Shown: one piece after another, positions 17,771-27,457 of the stretch
How the letters are laid out: each line of letters opens with the position of its first letter
Position numbering within the stretch: position 1 is the first letter of the stretch
Origin: Nodosilinea sp. P-1105
GTDB taxonomy: Bacteria > Cyanobacteriota > Cyanobacteriia > Phormidesmidales > Phormidesmidaceae
Assembly (NCBI RefSeq): GCF_012911975.1
Contig: NZ_SMDQ01000019.1
Span: 22,436-86,435, forward strand
Length of the DNA: 64,000 nt
Reading direction: 5' to 3'
Made by a program: the position numbers and the translations under genes
Notes under the pieces: model-generated
The model's database searches: none
The model's input: only the letters and a program-made list of their open reading frames with translations
What the model was told of the DNA's origin: nothing

Positions 17771-18939
17771 AAATTGACCTCGCCTCCACTAACTAATAAT
17801 CACGCCCAATATTTAGAGATAAATCCTGCTGACCGGAAACAACCCTAGATCCTGTCTAGCGATTGCTCCCATGGCCGATTTCTGAAATCTTGCTTTTCCT
17901 CTAGCTCAACCCTGTCAACCCTTGCATTGAGCCTGTCCAACATCACCACAACCTTTGCTTACTCAAAAAACGATTCAACGACCGGGGCATCGCCATCTCC
18001 CTAACCTCAGCGGCAGCCCCCAGCCCTCAACTCGCCTAACGCATTTAACGCTTCTGTAGAACTTGCCCGAGGCCTTCATCCTCCAGCCCCCAGCATGCAA
18101 CCCTTAACAATCAGCCCCTCAACACTCAGTCAATGAAGTGATTTTATGAATTCATAACTCTAGAGTATAACAACTTGTGGGTTGCGTAAAGTGCCTGTAT
18201 GACAGTTGATATGCCAGTGATATCGCCTCAACTCCCAACCCTTGACTTGCAAACCACTTGACCCTGAAAACACACTTTTGTTTCCTACGATTGAGGATCG
18301 ACTAAAAGCCGAAACCGGTCTGCATCAAAGACTGCAATTCAAATATGAAATATCCCCCTTTTCATTGACTCTAGTATGCCCTGCTTGTACATCTCCCTTA
18401 TTAGGGCTTCCCCCCCTGGAAAACCGTACCGGTCAACCTCGATCACGGCCCCTAAAAGCCTTGCAAATAGTGACCTCACCAAGATTGATGTCAGGACTTA
18501 TGCCAAGTAGGTGACTCAGCTTAACAAGCTACTGTGACATCCCTATGGCAGTGACGTAACAACCATGTGACGCTAAGTATCTACCATCACACTGGCATAC
18601 CTAGAAGCCGCCAATAAGTGTTGCCAACTCAGTAATTTATCATCGACCTAAAAGCCAGGTTTTGGATGAGACAAGCCTGAGAAAATTAACGGTTTGTCCC
18701 CCCCCTGGCTATAGCTTGGGGGATCTATGGTCACAGACCTTAACGCGAAAACTCGAAACATTTCGGCTTCCCCTGGTTCAGCCAGAACCGGCATCAACCG
18801 CTAGCTCACCCTGAGGGCTCAGTTTTTTTAGGATCCAAAATGCTTAAAAAAGAGTTTTTTGTGCCTAGGACCTAGAATTTCCGACAAAAACCGCTAAACT
18901 CATTGAGATTAATGTCTTCACTCATAAGTATAAGCACCT
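17771..18939. other. 1.17-kb divergent intergenic region
   Basis: Lies between the divergent sigma and murI genes. The one frame over 80 codons (18242-18514) has a poor composition and no ribosome site, so I do not call it. A weak hairpin followed by seven Ts lies at 18810-18829 on the + strand. I could not recognise a structured RNA such as 6S. The size would allow promoters for both genes and a small RNA. Confidence 0.5.
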
Positions 18940-19806
18940 ATGAAACATGGGGTTGATCGGCAACTGATGTCCAATAGCCCAGCTCGTATTGGCATCTTTG
19001 ATAGTGGTGTAGGGGGGTTAACGGTCTTGCAGGAGATTTATCGGCAACTCCCCCATGAGTCAATCCTGTATTTTGGTGATACAGCTCGCTTGCCCTACGG
19101 GTCTCGCTCTGCAGAGGAGATTCTTTACTTTGTCCGCCAGATTTTGACCTGGATGGAGTTAAAGGGGGTGAAGATGGTGATGATGGCCTGCAATACCAGT
19201 TCAGCCCTGGCCCTAGACATCGTGCAGCAAGAATTTGACTTCCCAATTTTAGGGCTAATCCGCCCAGGGGCTCAGGCCGCATCGCAGGTGGGTCGCCGCA
19301 TTGGCGTCATTGCGACCCAGGCGACTGTTTCCAGTCAGGCTTATCCCGACGCTATTCAGGAACTCGATGGCAACTGCCAGGTTTGGCAAGTGGCCTGTCC
19401 TAAGTTTGTGCCCATTGTAGAGAGAAATCAAATTCAGCATCCCCAGACTAGCCGGGTTGCAGAAGACTATCTTCAAACCTTAGTCACGGCCAATATTGAT
19501 ACGCTGATTTATGGCTGCACCCACTATCCCCATCTGGCACCTGTGTTGCAGACCCTCTTACCCAGCACCATGCAGTTCATCAACCCGGCCAACTACATGG
19601 TCGCCGCCGCCGCCAAAGAACTCGATGCTCTGGGGCTAAGCAGCAATTCCCCAGCCTGGCCAACCGAGTTTTATGTCAGTGGACGACCGAGGGAATTTAA
19701 TCGTCTGGCTTTTCAGTGGCTGGGCTATCGACCGGCAACGCACCAAGTCCGCCTGCCGGACTTAGCACCCCAAACCATCATGCCCAGAGAACAGATGATT
19801 CAGTAA
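18940..19806 (+). CDS. murI: Glutamate racemase
   Basis: 288 residues; an internal ATG at 18967 (MSNSPARIGI) is an equally good start. The racemase fold shows the two catalytic cysteines: one in MACNTSSA and one in YGCTHYPHL, with IGIFDSGVGGLTVL at the N-terminus and LPYGSRS in the substrate loop. It makes D-glutamate for peptidoglycan. It is transcribed toward sds, about 0.9 kb away, an order often seen in cyanobacteria. Confidence 0.95.
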   Translation: MKHGVDRQLMSNSPARIGIFDSGVGGLTVLQEIYRQLPHESILYFGDTARLPYGSRSAEEILYFVRQILTWMELKGVKMVMMACNTSSALALDIVQQEFDFPILGLIRPGAQAASQVGRRIGVIATQATVSSQAYPDAIQELDGNCQVWQVACPKFVPIVERNQIQHPQTSRVAEDYLQTLVTANIDTLIYGCTHYPHLAPVLQTLLPSTMQFINPANYMVAAAAKELDALGLSSNSPAWPTEFYVSGRPREFNRLAFQWLGYRPATHQVRLPDLAPQTIMPREQMIQ

Positions 19807-19858
19807 GCCCAGCTTAGGGCCATGGGCATCGAGTGACTGGGTGGCTAGTAGCTGTTCC

Positions 19859-19978
19859 CTAGCTTTGCGAACGGCGGGAACGATCTGAACGCCGGGCTAT
19901 CACTAGGGCGCCATAGACGATTACCAGGTAGGCGATCGCGAGAGCTGGAATAACAATTAGCGATAGATTCATGGTCAT
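19859..19978 (-). CDS. Small single-helix membrane protein
   Basis: 39 residues from MTMNLSLIVI (ATG at 19978; a second ATG at 19972). One hydrophobic helix, IPALAIAYLVIVYGALVIA, is followed by a basic tail RRSDRSRRSQS. The form resembles small photosystem-associated subunits, but no specific one is recognised. No clear ribosome site precedes it, so its reality is uncertain. Confidence 0.4.
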   Translation of the reverse strand: MTMNLSLIVIPALAIAYLVIVYGALVIARRSDRSRRSQS

Positions 19979-20047
19979 GGTGTGAGCGCTGGGGAGTTGA
20001 GGGAGGTGTGACGGATCAGGATGCTGGCATACCCACAGCTGCAACAA

Positions 20048-20726
20048 TAAGCTGATACAAAAACCGACCCTAAACAGCGTTGCAGCTATCTAGAGCTAGT
20101 CTGCATCCAGGCCAGGAAACACCTGACAAGCACCAATGCAGAGCATGCCTTTAAGGAGCTAAGGGATAGAACGAAGCAGCAGCAGGGCAACAACTTCAAA
20201 ACAGCTGTGCAGCCACGAAGTCATAACCGTTGCCTTGCGCTTTCCAAGGATGGCTAATAAAAATATATTTTTTACTGCCAAACCTGAGAAGGTCGTCAAC
20301 TGCTTGACGGACTTTCTTTAGCAAATTCTTATTTATAATCCTATCATGGAAACCATAAGCCTTGCAGGTTCCAGAGGCCTAAACCTCCAGATTGTCTCCC
20401 CCTGTTGAGTCGATCCCCATTCCACAGCAACTGTGCTGAGGGGAATCATAAATCTCCAAAAACCGGATTAAAGCCGAAATATCGCCATATTTTTTGATAT
20501 TTCAGCAAAAAAGGATTTTTCGCCAATGGTTAGGAAGTGATGACACAACTGCGGATTTTGTCCCTAACCCTAGGGCAAAATCTCATGTCAAATCGCCAAG
20601 GGGCTTAATATACAAGGCTTTCAAGCATAAAGTCTGAAGAATAACTATCCCTCACCCTAGGCTTGCCTTAGAATGACGATAGAATATGTAAAAATTCGTA
20701 ACTTACTTCGCCCTGATCGGGAGTCC
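20048..20726. other. Intergenic region upstream of sds
   Basis: No gene called. A hairpin GTCGTCAA/TTGACGGAC followed by TTTCTTT (20292-20319) looks like a weak + strand terminator, and a second hairpin lies at 20412-20446. Together they could belong to a short non-coding transcript, but no promoter is obvious. Confidence 0.4.
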
Positions 20727-21698
20727 ATGGCTTCAGTAACTTCTCTTTTTGCACCGGTTGAGTCTGATCTTGACCTACTAGCCCAGAATCTCAAGGGATT
20801 GGTTGGGGCCCGACATCCCATCCTGTTCGCAGCAGCCGAGCATTTGTTTGGCGCCGGAGGCAAACGTATTCGACCCGCGATCGTACTGCTGCTGTCTAGG
20901 GCCGCCGTACCCGGCCAGGATATTACCCCAAAGCATCGCCGCTTGGCCGAAATCACAGAGATGATCCATACGGCCAGCCTAGTGCATGACGATGTGGTGG
21001 ACGAGTCTAGCCTGCGCCGGGGTGTGCCGACGGTGCACAGCAGCTTTGGCAATCGCATCGCCGTACTGGCAGGGGATTTTTTGTTTGCCCAATCATCCTG
21101 GTACTTGGCTAATTTAGATAATCTGCGAGTGGTTAAGCTACTATCCCAAGTGATTATGGATCTGGCTGAAGGTGAAATTCAGCAGGGGTTGAACCGGTTT
21201 GACTCGAGTCTTTCCATTGAGGCTTATTTGGAGAAGAGCTACTTTAAGACCGCTTCGCTGATTGCCAATAGTTCTAAGTCTGTTGGCGTACTCAGCCAAC
21301 TCCCAGAGGCGATGATTGACCAGCTCTATGACTATGGTCGCCATCTTGGCTTAGCCTTTCAAATTGTTGATGACATTTTAGATTTCACTGGCTCTGAGGA
21401 CGTGTTGGGTAAGCCCGCAGGCTCGGATCTCAAGAGTGGCAATCTCACAGCCCCTGTCCTCTACGCCCTGAAAGAGCATCCTGGGCTGAGCACCCTAATT
21501 GAACGTGAATTTGCCGAGGTGGACGACTTTCAACAGGCGTTAGAGTTGGTCTACCAGAGTAGCGGGCTGCAACGATCGCGGGAATTAGCAGCCGACCATG
21601 CCCGTCAAGCTGCGGACTGCCTCCAACACTTACCCCCTTCGGCGGCCCGTCAAGCCCTGTATGACATGGCTGACTATGTGCTCAGGCGAATTTCCTAG
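20727..21698 (+). CDS. sds: Solanesyl/polyprenyl diphosphate synthase
   Basis: 323 residues from MASVTSLFAP, the start shared by cyanobacterial homologues; the frame opens 18 codons earlier. Both Asp-rich motifs are present: DDVVDES in helix region 1 and DDILDF in region 2, with GGKRIRPAIV before and FQIVDD beside them. The enzyme adds IPP units in trans to make the long prenyl chain of plastoquinone. The CYTH gene starts 12 bp downstream, implying an operon. Confidence 0.93.
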   Translation: MASVTSLFAPVESDLDLLAQNLKGLVGARHPILFAAAEHLFGAGGKRIRPAIVLLLSRAAVPGQDITPKHRRLAEITEMIHTASLVHDDVVDESSLRRGVPTVHSSFGNRIAVLAGDFLFAQSSWYLANLDNLRVVKLLSQVIMDLAEGEIQQGLNRFDSSLSIEAYLEKSYFKTASLIANSSKSVGVLSQLPEAMIDQLYDYGRHLGLAFQIVDDILDFTGSEDVLGKPAGSDLKSGNLTAPVLYALKEHPGLSTLIEREFAEVDDFQQALELVYQSSGLQRSRELAADHARQAADCLQHLPPSAARQALYDMADYVLRRIS

Positions 21699-21709
21699 CG
21701 ATCGCTATC

Positions 21710-22180
21710 ATGGGTCAAGAAATTGAGCGTAAGTTTTTAGTGGTCAGCGATCGCTGGCGTCAGGGAGCCACAGGGGTCTTGATGCGGCAGGGCTATATAC
21801 CCACAGCAGATGCCCGCACGGTGAGGGTACGTCAGGTGGGCGATCGTGCCTACCTCACCCTGAAAGGCCCAGCCGTTGGTCTGGTACGCGCCGAGTTCGA
21901 ATATCCGATTCCGGTAGAGGATGCCCAAATCATTCTAGAAACCCTCTGTCAGCCTCCGTTGATTCAAAAGTATCGCTACCGCATTCCCTTAGAGAACGTG
22001 GTGTGGGAAGTGGATGAATTCCTAGGGGACAATCAGGGCCTGATTCTGGCTGAAGTCGAGCTCCAGACCCCCGATCAGCCTGTCCCCCGGCCCAGCTGGA
22101 TTGGCCAAGAGGTCTCTGGGGATCCCCGCTACTTTAATTCCAACTTAGCTCGCCATCCCTTTAGTCACTGGTCCGCTTGA
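21710..22180 (+). CDS. CYTH domain protein (triphosphate tunnel metalloenzyme)
   Basis: 156 residues. The opening MGQEIERKFLV carries the EXEXK motif that defines the CYTH superfamily. Alternating basic and acidic strands follow (RVRQVGDRAYLTLKG, WEVDEFLG, LAEVELQ), lining the phosphate tunnel. Bacterial members hydrolyse inorganic triphosphate or use other triphosphates; the substrate here is not fixed by sequence. It lies 12 bp after sds. Confidence 0.9.
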   Translation: MGQEIERKFLVVSDRWRQGATGVLMRQGYIPTADARTVRVRQVGDRAYLTLKGPAVGLVRAEFEYPIPVEDAQIILETLCQPPLIQKYRYRIPLENVVWEVDEFLGDNQGLILAEVELQTPDQPVPRPSWIGQEVSGDPRYFNSNLARHPFSHWSA

Positions 22181-22232
22181 GGGGCGATCGCCCCCACCCG
22201 CTAGATTAGTAGGCTGCGGCATACGTTGGCCC

Positions 22233-22292
22233 ACCATTCCTGACACCCGACACCCTCAGCAACGGTGGTCATCTTTCTACCAAGCAGTGCTA
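22233..22292. repeat. Dispersed repeat CCTGACACC...CTCAGCAACGGTGGTCAT
   Basis: The block with CCCTCAGCAACGGTGGTCAT followed by CTACCA-GCAG recurs at 35434-35515. The CCTGA-ACC part is shared also with about 34768. The repeat reaches the cruG stop codon. Confidence 0.65.
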
Positions 22293-23525
22293 ATCGGCTG
22301 GGTATTCACGGCCTCGCCATTGGGTGGGCCGCCGCGTGGACGAGAGGCCAATCCGTACCACCGCCGCCAGATCCGCTAAGGGAGATAGCCAAAAGGCCCA
22401 TGCACCAGTTGCCCCCTGAAAGTCGTAGGCTGTGGCGAGCGCCCCTTGCAGCCCCAGGCGGAGTAGCAACAGGCCCATATTTACAGCCAGCAGTATGGAC
22501 ACCATAAGGGACCACTCGCCAACGTTACTCCAGGCGATCGCCCAAAGCAAGGGGACCAACACCCAGGGCAGCCCCTGCACTAAACTCAGAAAAAGCAAGT
22601 CCCACCAGATTTGCAGACGGGGAGCTGCATCTTTTAGATCTAGCGATCGGCCCCATTCTCGCCAGGTTTCGGCTACGCCTTCGTACATGCGCACCCGCAA
22701 CAACTGACAGCCATCCCAAAAGCCCACCCTAGCCCCCTGGGTCGCTGCATACCGAGCCAGGGTGACATCATCACAGAACGAGCCCTGGGCAGCCTGATAA
22801 CCGTCCAACGCCTCCAGCAAAGAACGGCGCACCATAAAGCATTGACCATTGGCCATCACCCGCTGAGGATCCGATGCGGGCGTCCCTACAGGCCCAAACC
22901 GATACACCAGGGTGATCAACAGGGCTGGCTGCAACCAAAATTCCCCCGGCGATTTCAAAATAAACTGAGGGGCCAAGGAAACCAAATCATAGTTTTCCTG
23001 GGCCATGGCAGCGGCTAGGGCCGCCGCCAAGCCTGGTCGGGGTTGCGTATCAGCGTCTAGGCCCAGTATCCAGGTACTGTCAGGGTGACTATGGCGAAAC
23101 CCATAGTCCAGAGCCCAGGGCCGACCCACCCAGCCGGGTGGTAGCGGCGCGTCGGTTAACAGGCGGATACGAGGATCCTGAGTCTGGTAGCGCCGCACAA
23201 TGGCCACAGTGTCATCGATGGAGCGGCTGTCTACCACTAAAATTTCCCGCACCTCGTAGCCTTGGCGGGTTAGGCCATCTAAGCAGGGGCAAATCCGCTG
23301 GGCCTCGTTTAGGGTCGGCACTACAATCGACACTGACCCCAGTTGTCCCAGACTAGACTTTTGGGCTTTGAGGGGAGAACGACGAACAGCCCCCACTAAC
23401 AGCCGAGACAGGAGTACAGCGACCATCGGCAACTGCAAGCTCAACAGCAGTACAGCCCAAAAACTCAGCCAGGGAAAGGCAACAGACGATTCACCCGCAG
23501 ACAATACCGTTACCTCGACTGACAT
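22290..23525 (-). CDS. cruG: Carotenoid 2'-O-glycosyltransferase, CruG-like
   Basis: 411 residues from the ATG at 23525. A GT-A family 2 domain follows an N-terminal membrane helix (about 18-40). Nucleotide-sugar motifs are visible: VSIVVPTLNEAQRI, ILVVDSRSIDDT, WILGLDADTQP and GSFCDDVTLARYA. The C-terminus has further hydrophobic helices (about 300-375). CruG attaches the sugar (fucose/rhamnose type) to the 2'-OH of myxol. The assignment relies mainly on the adjacent cruF, as in Synechococcus PCC 7002. A miniature element separates the two genes. Confidence 0.8.
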   Translation of the reverse strand: MSVEVTVLSAGESSVAFPWLSFWAVLLLSLQLPMVAVLLSRLLVGAVRRSPLKAQKSSLGQLGSVSIVVPTLNEAQRICPCLDGLTRQGYEVREILVVDSRSIDDTVAIVRRYQTQDPRIRLLTDAPLPPGWVGRPWALDYGFRHSHPDSTWILGLDADTQPRPGLAAALAAAMAQENYDLVSLAPQFILKSPGEFWLQPALLITLVYRFGPVGTPASDPQRVMANGQCFMVRRSLLEALDGYQAAQGSFCDDVTLARYAATQGARVGFWDGCQLLRVRMYEGVAETWREWGRSLDLKDAAPRLQIWWDLLFLSLVQGLPWVLVPLLWAIAWSNVGEWSLMVSILLAVNMGLLLLRLGLQGALATAYDFQGATGAWAFWLSPLADLAAVVRIGLSSTRRPTQWRGREYPAD

Positions 23526-23551
23526 CAATATATATATGTAAATACGGACTC

Positions 23552-23672
23552 TAGTGCTCAGTCAATTTGATCATGGCGGGTTATGCGAACCGAGGTTCAC
23601 GGTTCACGGCCAGATCTAGACCTTCAACTGTGAACCCTTTTAGCCCGCCATCGTTACCTTGAGAGACCACTA
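23552..23672. mobile_element. TA-flanked miniature element between cruF and cruG
   Basis: The 121-bp segment starts TAGTGCTCAGTCAATTTGA and its far end, reverse-complemented, reads TAGTGGTCTCTCAAGG. Both arms continue to ATGGCGGG, so the terminal inverted repeats are about 32 bp and imperfect. The centre carries GGTTCACGG repeats. A related element lies at 37872-38006. Confidence 0.7.
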
Positions 23673-23677
23673 GCCCC

Positions 23678-24616
23678 CTACTTCACCACTACTTTGGCAG
23701 CAGTAACGGCAGACTCCATGGATTGGGCTAAGGCAGCCGTTGTCTCAGCCGAAGACGCAGCCAGATGATTTAGCCGAGCGACTTGCCAACACCGTACGGC
23801 TGGGAGCACCCCTGTGACTAACCCCATGGCAATCGGCAGATAAAACCCAGCCGCCAAACTCATTACCAGGGCAAAACCAAAGTTAGCTAAGTAAATCGTC
23901 AGGGGTAGGGTCAATTGCTCCTGGGAAAGGCTCGGAGAAATATCTAAACGCCACCAGGTCAACAGGGCCACGGTCATAAACACGACCCCAGTGCCCAGCC
24001 AGCCCGCGAAGTTTTGGTAGGGCATACCGAAGAAGGCGCCGGGTTGGTGCCAGTACCAAAACGGTAGCTCCGTCTGGCTCATGGCTGGGTCCAACACAAA
24101 ATCCCAAGAGGTCAGCAAGGTAGCCCCTAATGCGATCGCCCCCATGGCCCACAGTCCAGTGTAGCGATCGCGACGATTGCCAACCCCCAAGCCGTTCCAC
24201 GCCAACAGCAAAGACGACATCCCTAAGTAGAACCAGGACAAGGGAATCGTAAACGGCACCAGGCCAGCGACTTTGTACCCCAGGCCATTGAGATAGGTGT
24301 AATGTCCGAACGGGAAGCCAGTGCTGGTGCCCAACAGTTCACTAGATAGGGAGATGCCAACAGCCGCCAGGGCAAACGCCGTCAGCCCTCGCCAACCAAA
24401 GGTACGATAGGCGTATAGCGCCACGGCTATGGTGCCTAGCAAAATATAGCCAACCCCGCCCCCAGCCATGCTCCACCGAAAGAGGGTTTGACCCGCTGGC
24501 ACGTAGCGCAACATTTCAGGGTGAGGCACAACCCAAAGCAGGCCAGCCAGACCAAAAGCCATAGCCACAATGTGGCCATACAGACAAAACCGCTCAATCT
24601 TGACAAGATATCCCAT
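23678..24616 (-). CDS. cruF: Carotenoid 1',2'-hydratase CruF
   Basis: 312 residues with about eight hydrophobic helices. The DUF422/CruF signature runs through SSELLGTSTGFPFGHYTY, VPFTIPLSWFYLGMSSLL and LLTSWDFVLDPAMSQ. CruF hydrates the psi end of gamma-carotene derivatives, the step before glycosylation by CruG in myxoxanthophyll synthesis. It acts in the thylakoid or plasma membrane. It lies upstream of cruG on the minus strand. Confidence 0.9.
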   Translation of the reverse strand: MGYLVKIERFCLYGHIVAMAFGLAGLLWVVPHPEMLRYVPAGQTLFRWSMAGGGVGYILLGTIAVALYAYRTFGWRGLTAFALAAVGISLSSELLGTSTGFPFGHYTYLNGLGYKVAGLVPFTIPLSWFYLGMSSLLLAWNGLGVGNRRDRYTGLWAMGAIALGATLLTSWDFVLDPAMSQTELPFWYWHQPGAFFGMPYQNFAGWLGTGVVFMTVALLTWWRLDISPSLSQEQLTLPLTIYLANFGFALVMSLAAGFYLPIAMGLVTGVLPAVRCWQVARLNHLAASSAETTAALAQSMESAVTAAKVVVK

Positions 24617-24857
24617 GGTGAACCCTAAATACCGCTGACAAAGCTGCGATCAACCCTGAGTTATGACGGCCAGACAAACTCAAGACAGTACATCAATCGT
24701 CGCGCAGATCCTAAGTTTTGTAAACGATTTCGTCACCCAATTCTCTCCTTTCACGAAAAACGACTCATCAATCGGCCTAACCCCTAACGTTAGGCAGCGG
24801 TGTGGAAAATTGGAAAACCCGTTAAGATAGCGATATATCGTCTGTTTATCCGCGACT

Positions 24858-26105
24858 ATGGCACGCTTGACGACCAATGGCCCAGGAATTACGGTACGCC
24901 CGTTGCAGTATCGCGACTTAGACGATCTAAAGCAGTGGCAGCTAGAAGATATTGAAGCCGGAGACGATCAAGCGGCTGCCGATGCGATCGTGGCCTGGCT
25001 GGAACGACAGCGACGGTGGTATGGCCCGCTCAAGGTATTGAGCTGGGTACCTAGCCCGATGCAGACTAATCTATCAACCTTTGTGGCCGAGCGCCAAAAC
25101 TCGGTGGTGGGCATCATTCAGGTGTCACCGTTTAACCGCACCCGTAGCACCTGGAAAGTGGAGGCCGTTGCGGTCAACCGAGCGGCAACCCGAGCTGTCC
25201 CCAATGGCGGCGACGGGTCAGCCGACACCTCAGGCTTCATGGATGTTGGGTCCCGGTTGTTACGCCACTGCTTCGAAGCGGTGTGGGAAGCCCGCACCTG
25301 GATGTTAGAGGTAGATGTCAATCATAAAATGGCGCTGGCCCTCTATCGCTTCAATGGCTTTCAACCCCTAGCCCAGATGACCTACTGGTCGCTGCCCCCT
25401 GAGCAAATTGTGCAACTGGCTCAGCGAGAACCTGACTTGCCCAACTTGCTGCCTGTGAGCAATGCCGATGCCCAGTTGTTGTACCAATTGGATACGGCGT
25501 CCATGCCCCCCCTGGTACGGCAGGTGTTTGACCACCAAATCCAGGACTTTAAAGGCAACTTGATGAGTACCGCCGCCGCTACGGCGGATCGCTTATTCAA
25601 CCAAGTCGAGGACGTCAGCGCCTACGTGTTTGAGCAGCAGCGTAAGGCGGCCATCGGCCAGTTTAAACTCACCATTTGTCGCGATGGCAAGCAGCCCCAC
25701 CAGGCTGACTTAACCGTGCACCCTGCTTACACCTGGCTATACCCAGAGCTGATGGTGCAAATGGCCAAAATCTTGCAGCCATTTCCCGAACAGACGCTAC
25801 AGCTGACCTCCTTTGACTATCAACCCGAGCGGGAAGAGTGCTTAAACCAGATGCAGGCTATTCCTGACTCCCACAGTCTGTTAATGTCGCGATCGGTGTG
25901 GCACAAAGTCCGGGAGTCTAGACCAATTTCCCTTGAAGGACTCCAACTGTCTGATGTATTGACCGGTCTGCAACCCTCAGGCAAGCCGGTGCCCGGTCGT
26001 ATGACCTGGTCAGCGGAACGGTGGCAAACCTTGATGGGGTTGCAGCCTATGGAACCCAACAACCCTCCATCCACAATCACTCAGCCCACTGACGGAGAGC
26101 AGTAG
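24858..26105 (+). CDS. GNAT family N-acetyltransferase with C-terminal extension
   Basis: 415 residues. The N-terminal part (about 8-180) is a GNAT fold: an opening ITVRPLQYRDLDDL, a strand VEAVAVN and the late acetyl-CoA helix KMALALYRFNGFQP. The C-terminal 200 residues have no recognised domain. The extension contains a repeated pattern of hydrophobic-tailed segments (LTSFDYQPEREE). Substrate unknown. Its TAG stop shares a base with the GTG start of ruvX, so the two are coupled. Confidence 0.85.
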   Translation: MARLTTNGPGITVRPLQYRDLDDLKQWQLEDIEAGDDQAAADAIVAWLERQRRWYGPLKVLSWVPSPMQTNLSTFVAERQNSVVGIIQVSPFNRTRSTWKVEAVAVNRAATRAVPNGGDGSADTSGFMDVGSRLLRHCFEAVWEARTWMLEVDVNHKMALALYRFNGFQPLAQMTYWSLPPEQIVQLAQREPDLPNLLPVSNADAQLLYQLDTASMPPLVRQVFDHQIQDFKGNLMSTAAATADRLFNQVEDVSAYVFEQQRKAAIGQFKLTICRDGKQPHQADLTVHPAYTWLYPELMVQMAKILQPFPEQTLQLTSFDYQPEREECLNQMQAIPDSHSLLMSRSVWHKVRESRPISLEGLQLSDVLTGLQPSGKPVPGRMTWSAERWQTLMGLQPMEPNNPPSTITQPTDGEQ

Positions 26106-26557
26106 TGGATAGTTTGACCGGGGGTCAGCACCGGGCTGAGGTTTCAGCGCTGGGATTGGATATTGGCCGCAAGCGGATTGGGGTGGCGGGCTGCGATCGC
26201 ACTGGCCTGATTGCGACCGGGCTAACCACCCTATACTGGCAATCCTTTGCCACCCTGGTGGAAGCCTTAGCCGACCTGGTTCACAAACGCCAGGCAGAGC
26301 TTTTGGTGGTGGGTTTACCCCTCACCATGGAAGGTACTGAGGGGTTTCAGGCCAGGCAGGTGCGTAAAGTGGGCGATCGCCTGGGCCGGGCGTTAGGCTT
26401 ACCGATCGTTTATGTGGATGAGCGACTGACCTCCGTTGAGGCCGAGCAGCTGATCCAAGCGGAACGCCGCTCTCCCAGGGACAATAAGGGCCTAGTCGAT
26501 CGCAAAGCCGCCGCCTTAATTCTACAGCGTTGGCTTGAACAGCGTCGTGGGACGTAA
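26105..26557 (+). CDS. ruvX: YqgF/RuvX family pre-16S rRNA nuclease
   Basis: 150 residues from a GTG that overlaps the preceding stop. The RNase H-like fold starts LGLDIGRKRIGVAGC with the catalytic Asp, and continues with VVGLPLTMEG and VYVDERLTSVEA, then the C-terminal DRKAAALIL. The family trims the 5' end of 16S rRNA precursor and was formerly called a Holliday-junction resolvase. The overlap implies translational coupling with the GNAT gene. Confidence 0.93.
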   Translation: MDSLTGGQHRAEVSALGLDIGRKRIGVAGCDRTGLIATGLTTLYWQSFATLVEALADLVHKRQAELLVVGLPLTMEGTEGFQARQVRKVGDRLGRALGLPIVYVDERLTSVEAEQLIQAERRSPRDNKGLVDRKAAALILQRWLEQRRGT

Positions 26558-26625
26558 CCGAATGGGATATTCTGGTAACACTGCTACCCTCAGTAGTCTT
26601 GGCCCCCTATGGATGAGTAGCCTCT

Positions 26626-27195
26626 ATGGCGGACGATACCCAACCCTTTGATGAGTCAGCCGTCGTTCTGACAGACGACGTCGGTCGATTCTTGCCCTGC
26701 CAGGTAGAGCAAAACTTTTACCTCAAGGATCGCGAGTATTTGCTGCTCTTGCCGATTGACGCCCCCATCGAAATCTTTGTTTGGCAACAGGACGACGATG
26801 ACGACGACGACGACATCCTGATGGATATCGAAGATGACGAAATCGATCAGGTCTTTTTGACCGCCAAAGCGGTTCTGGCTGAGCAAAACCTAACCCTGCA
26901 ACGCACAGCCATTACCCTGACCGCCTCTGGGGAACTGCCCGAGGTAGACGAGGCCAACTGCCTCACCCTGGAACTGGACGAAGTAGATGACCAGGGCAAC
27001 CCCATGACCGAAGATTTTCAAATTCTGGCCACCTGCTTTAATAACGACCAGGAATATACCCTTTGCACTCCCCTTGATCCCTTGCTGATTTTTGCCTACC
27101 GGACATCAAACGGCAACCTAGAGGTCGTGACCCCAGAAGAGTTCCAACTGATTCGTGGCAATCTGGAGGAAAAGCTGTTCGATATTTTAGACTGA
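26626..27195 (+). CDS. DUF3727 family protein
   Basis: 189 residues, very acidic, with a run of eight Asp codons (DDDDDDDDILMDIEDDE). The duplicated pattern in each half (FYLKDREYLLLLPIDAPIEIF and LCTPLDPLLIFAY) suggests two DUF1292/DUF3727-like beta modules. The function is unknown; the family occurs in cyanobacteria and plastids next to ruvX and mltG, as here, 68 bp after ruvX. Start is the ATG at 26626. Confidence 0.85.
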   Translation: MADDTQPFDESAVVLTDDVGRFLPCQVEQNFYLKDREYLLLLPIDAPIEIFVWQQDDDDDDDDILMDIEDDEIDQVFLTAKAVLAEQNLTLQRTAITLTASGELPEVDEANCLTLELDEVDDQGNPMTEDFQILATCFNNDQEYTLCTPLDPLLIFAYRTSNGNLEVVTPEEFQLIRGNLEEKLFDILD

Positions 27196-27240
27196 CCTTA
27201 CGCCTATATTTTGCTAGAACCACAGATATAAATCCAACCC

Positions 27241-27295
27241 AAGTCCAGACTTGAAGTTCTGTCTGTGGGAAAGCTCCAGATCTTGAGTTAGGCTT
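27241..27295. repeat. 55-bp palindromic element, copy 2
   Basis: A diverged copy: AAGTCCAG at the left arm and GTTAGGCTT at the right, with inner arms TTGAAGTT/AGCTCCAGA partly decayed. It lies between DUF3727 and mltG. Confidence 0.75.
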
Positions 27296-27457
27296 GGTAT
27301 AGTCGTCGCCTCTTCGGTTAAGATATATGCCGCCTATGATCCCATTGGCGGTTGTCCGTCAGATAGCCTCCCAGTCTCTGGTCATACGAGGCCACCCATG
27401 TCCTCAGCTATCTGGCAGCCCGAAACCTTTAGACCCAGGCGATAGTTGCTAAGGCTT

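Noticed and set aside
18242-18514. 90-codon open frame between sigma factor and murI
   Set aside because: No ribosome site, poor composition and no recognisable motif; likely chance.
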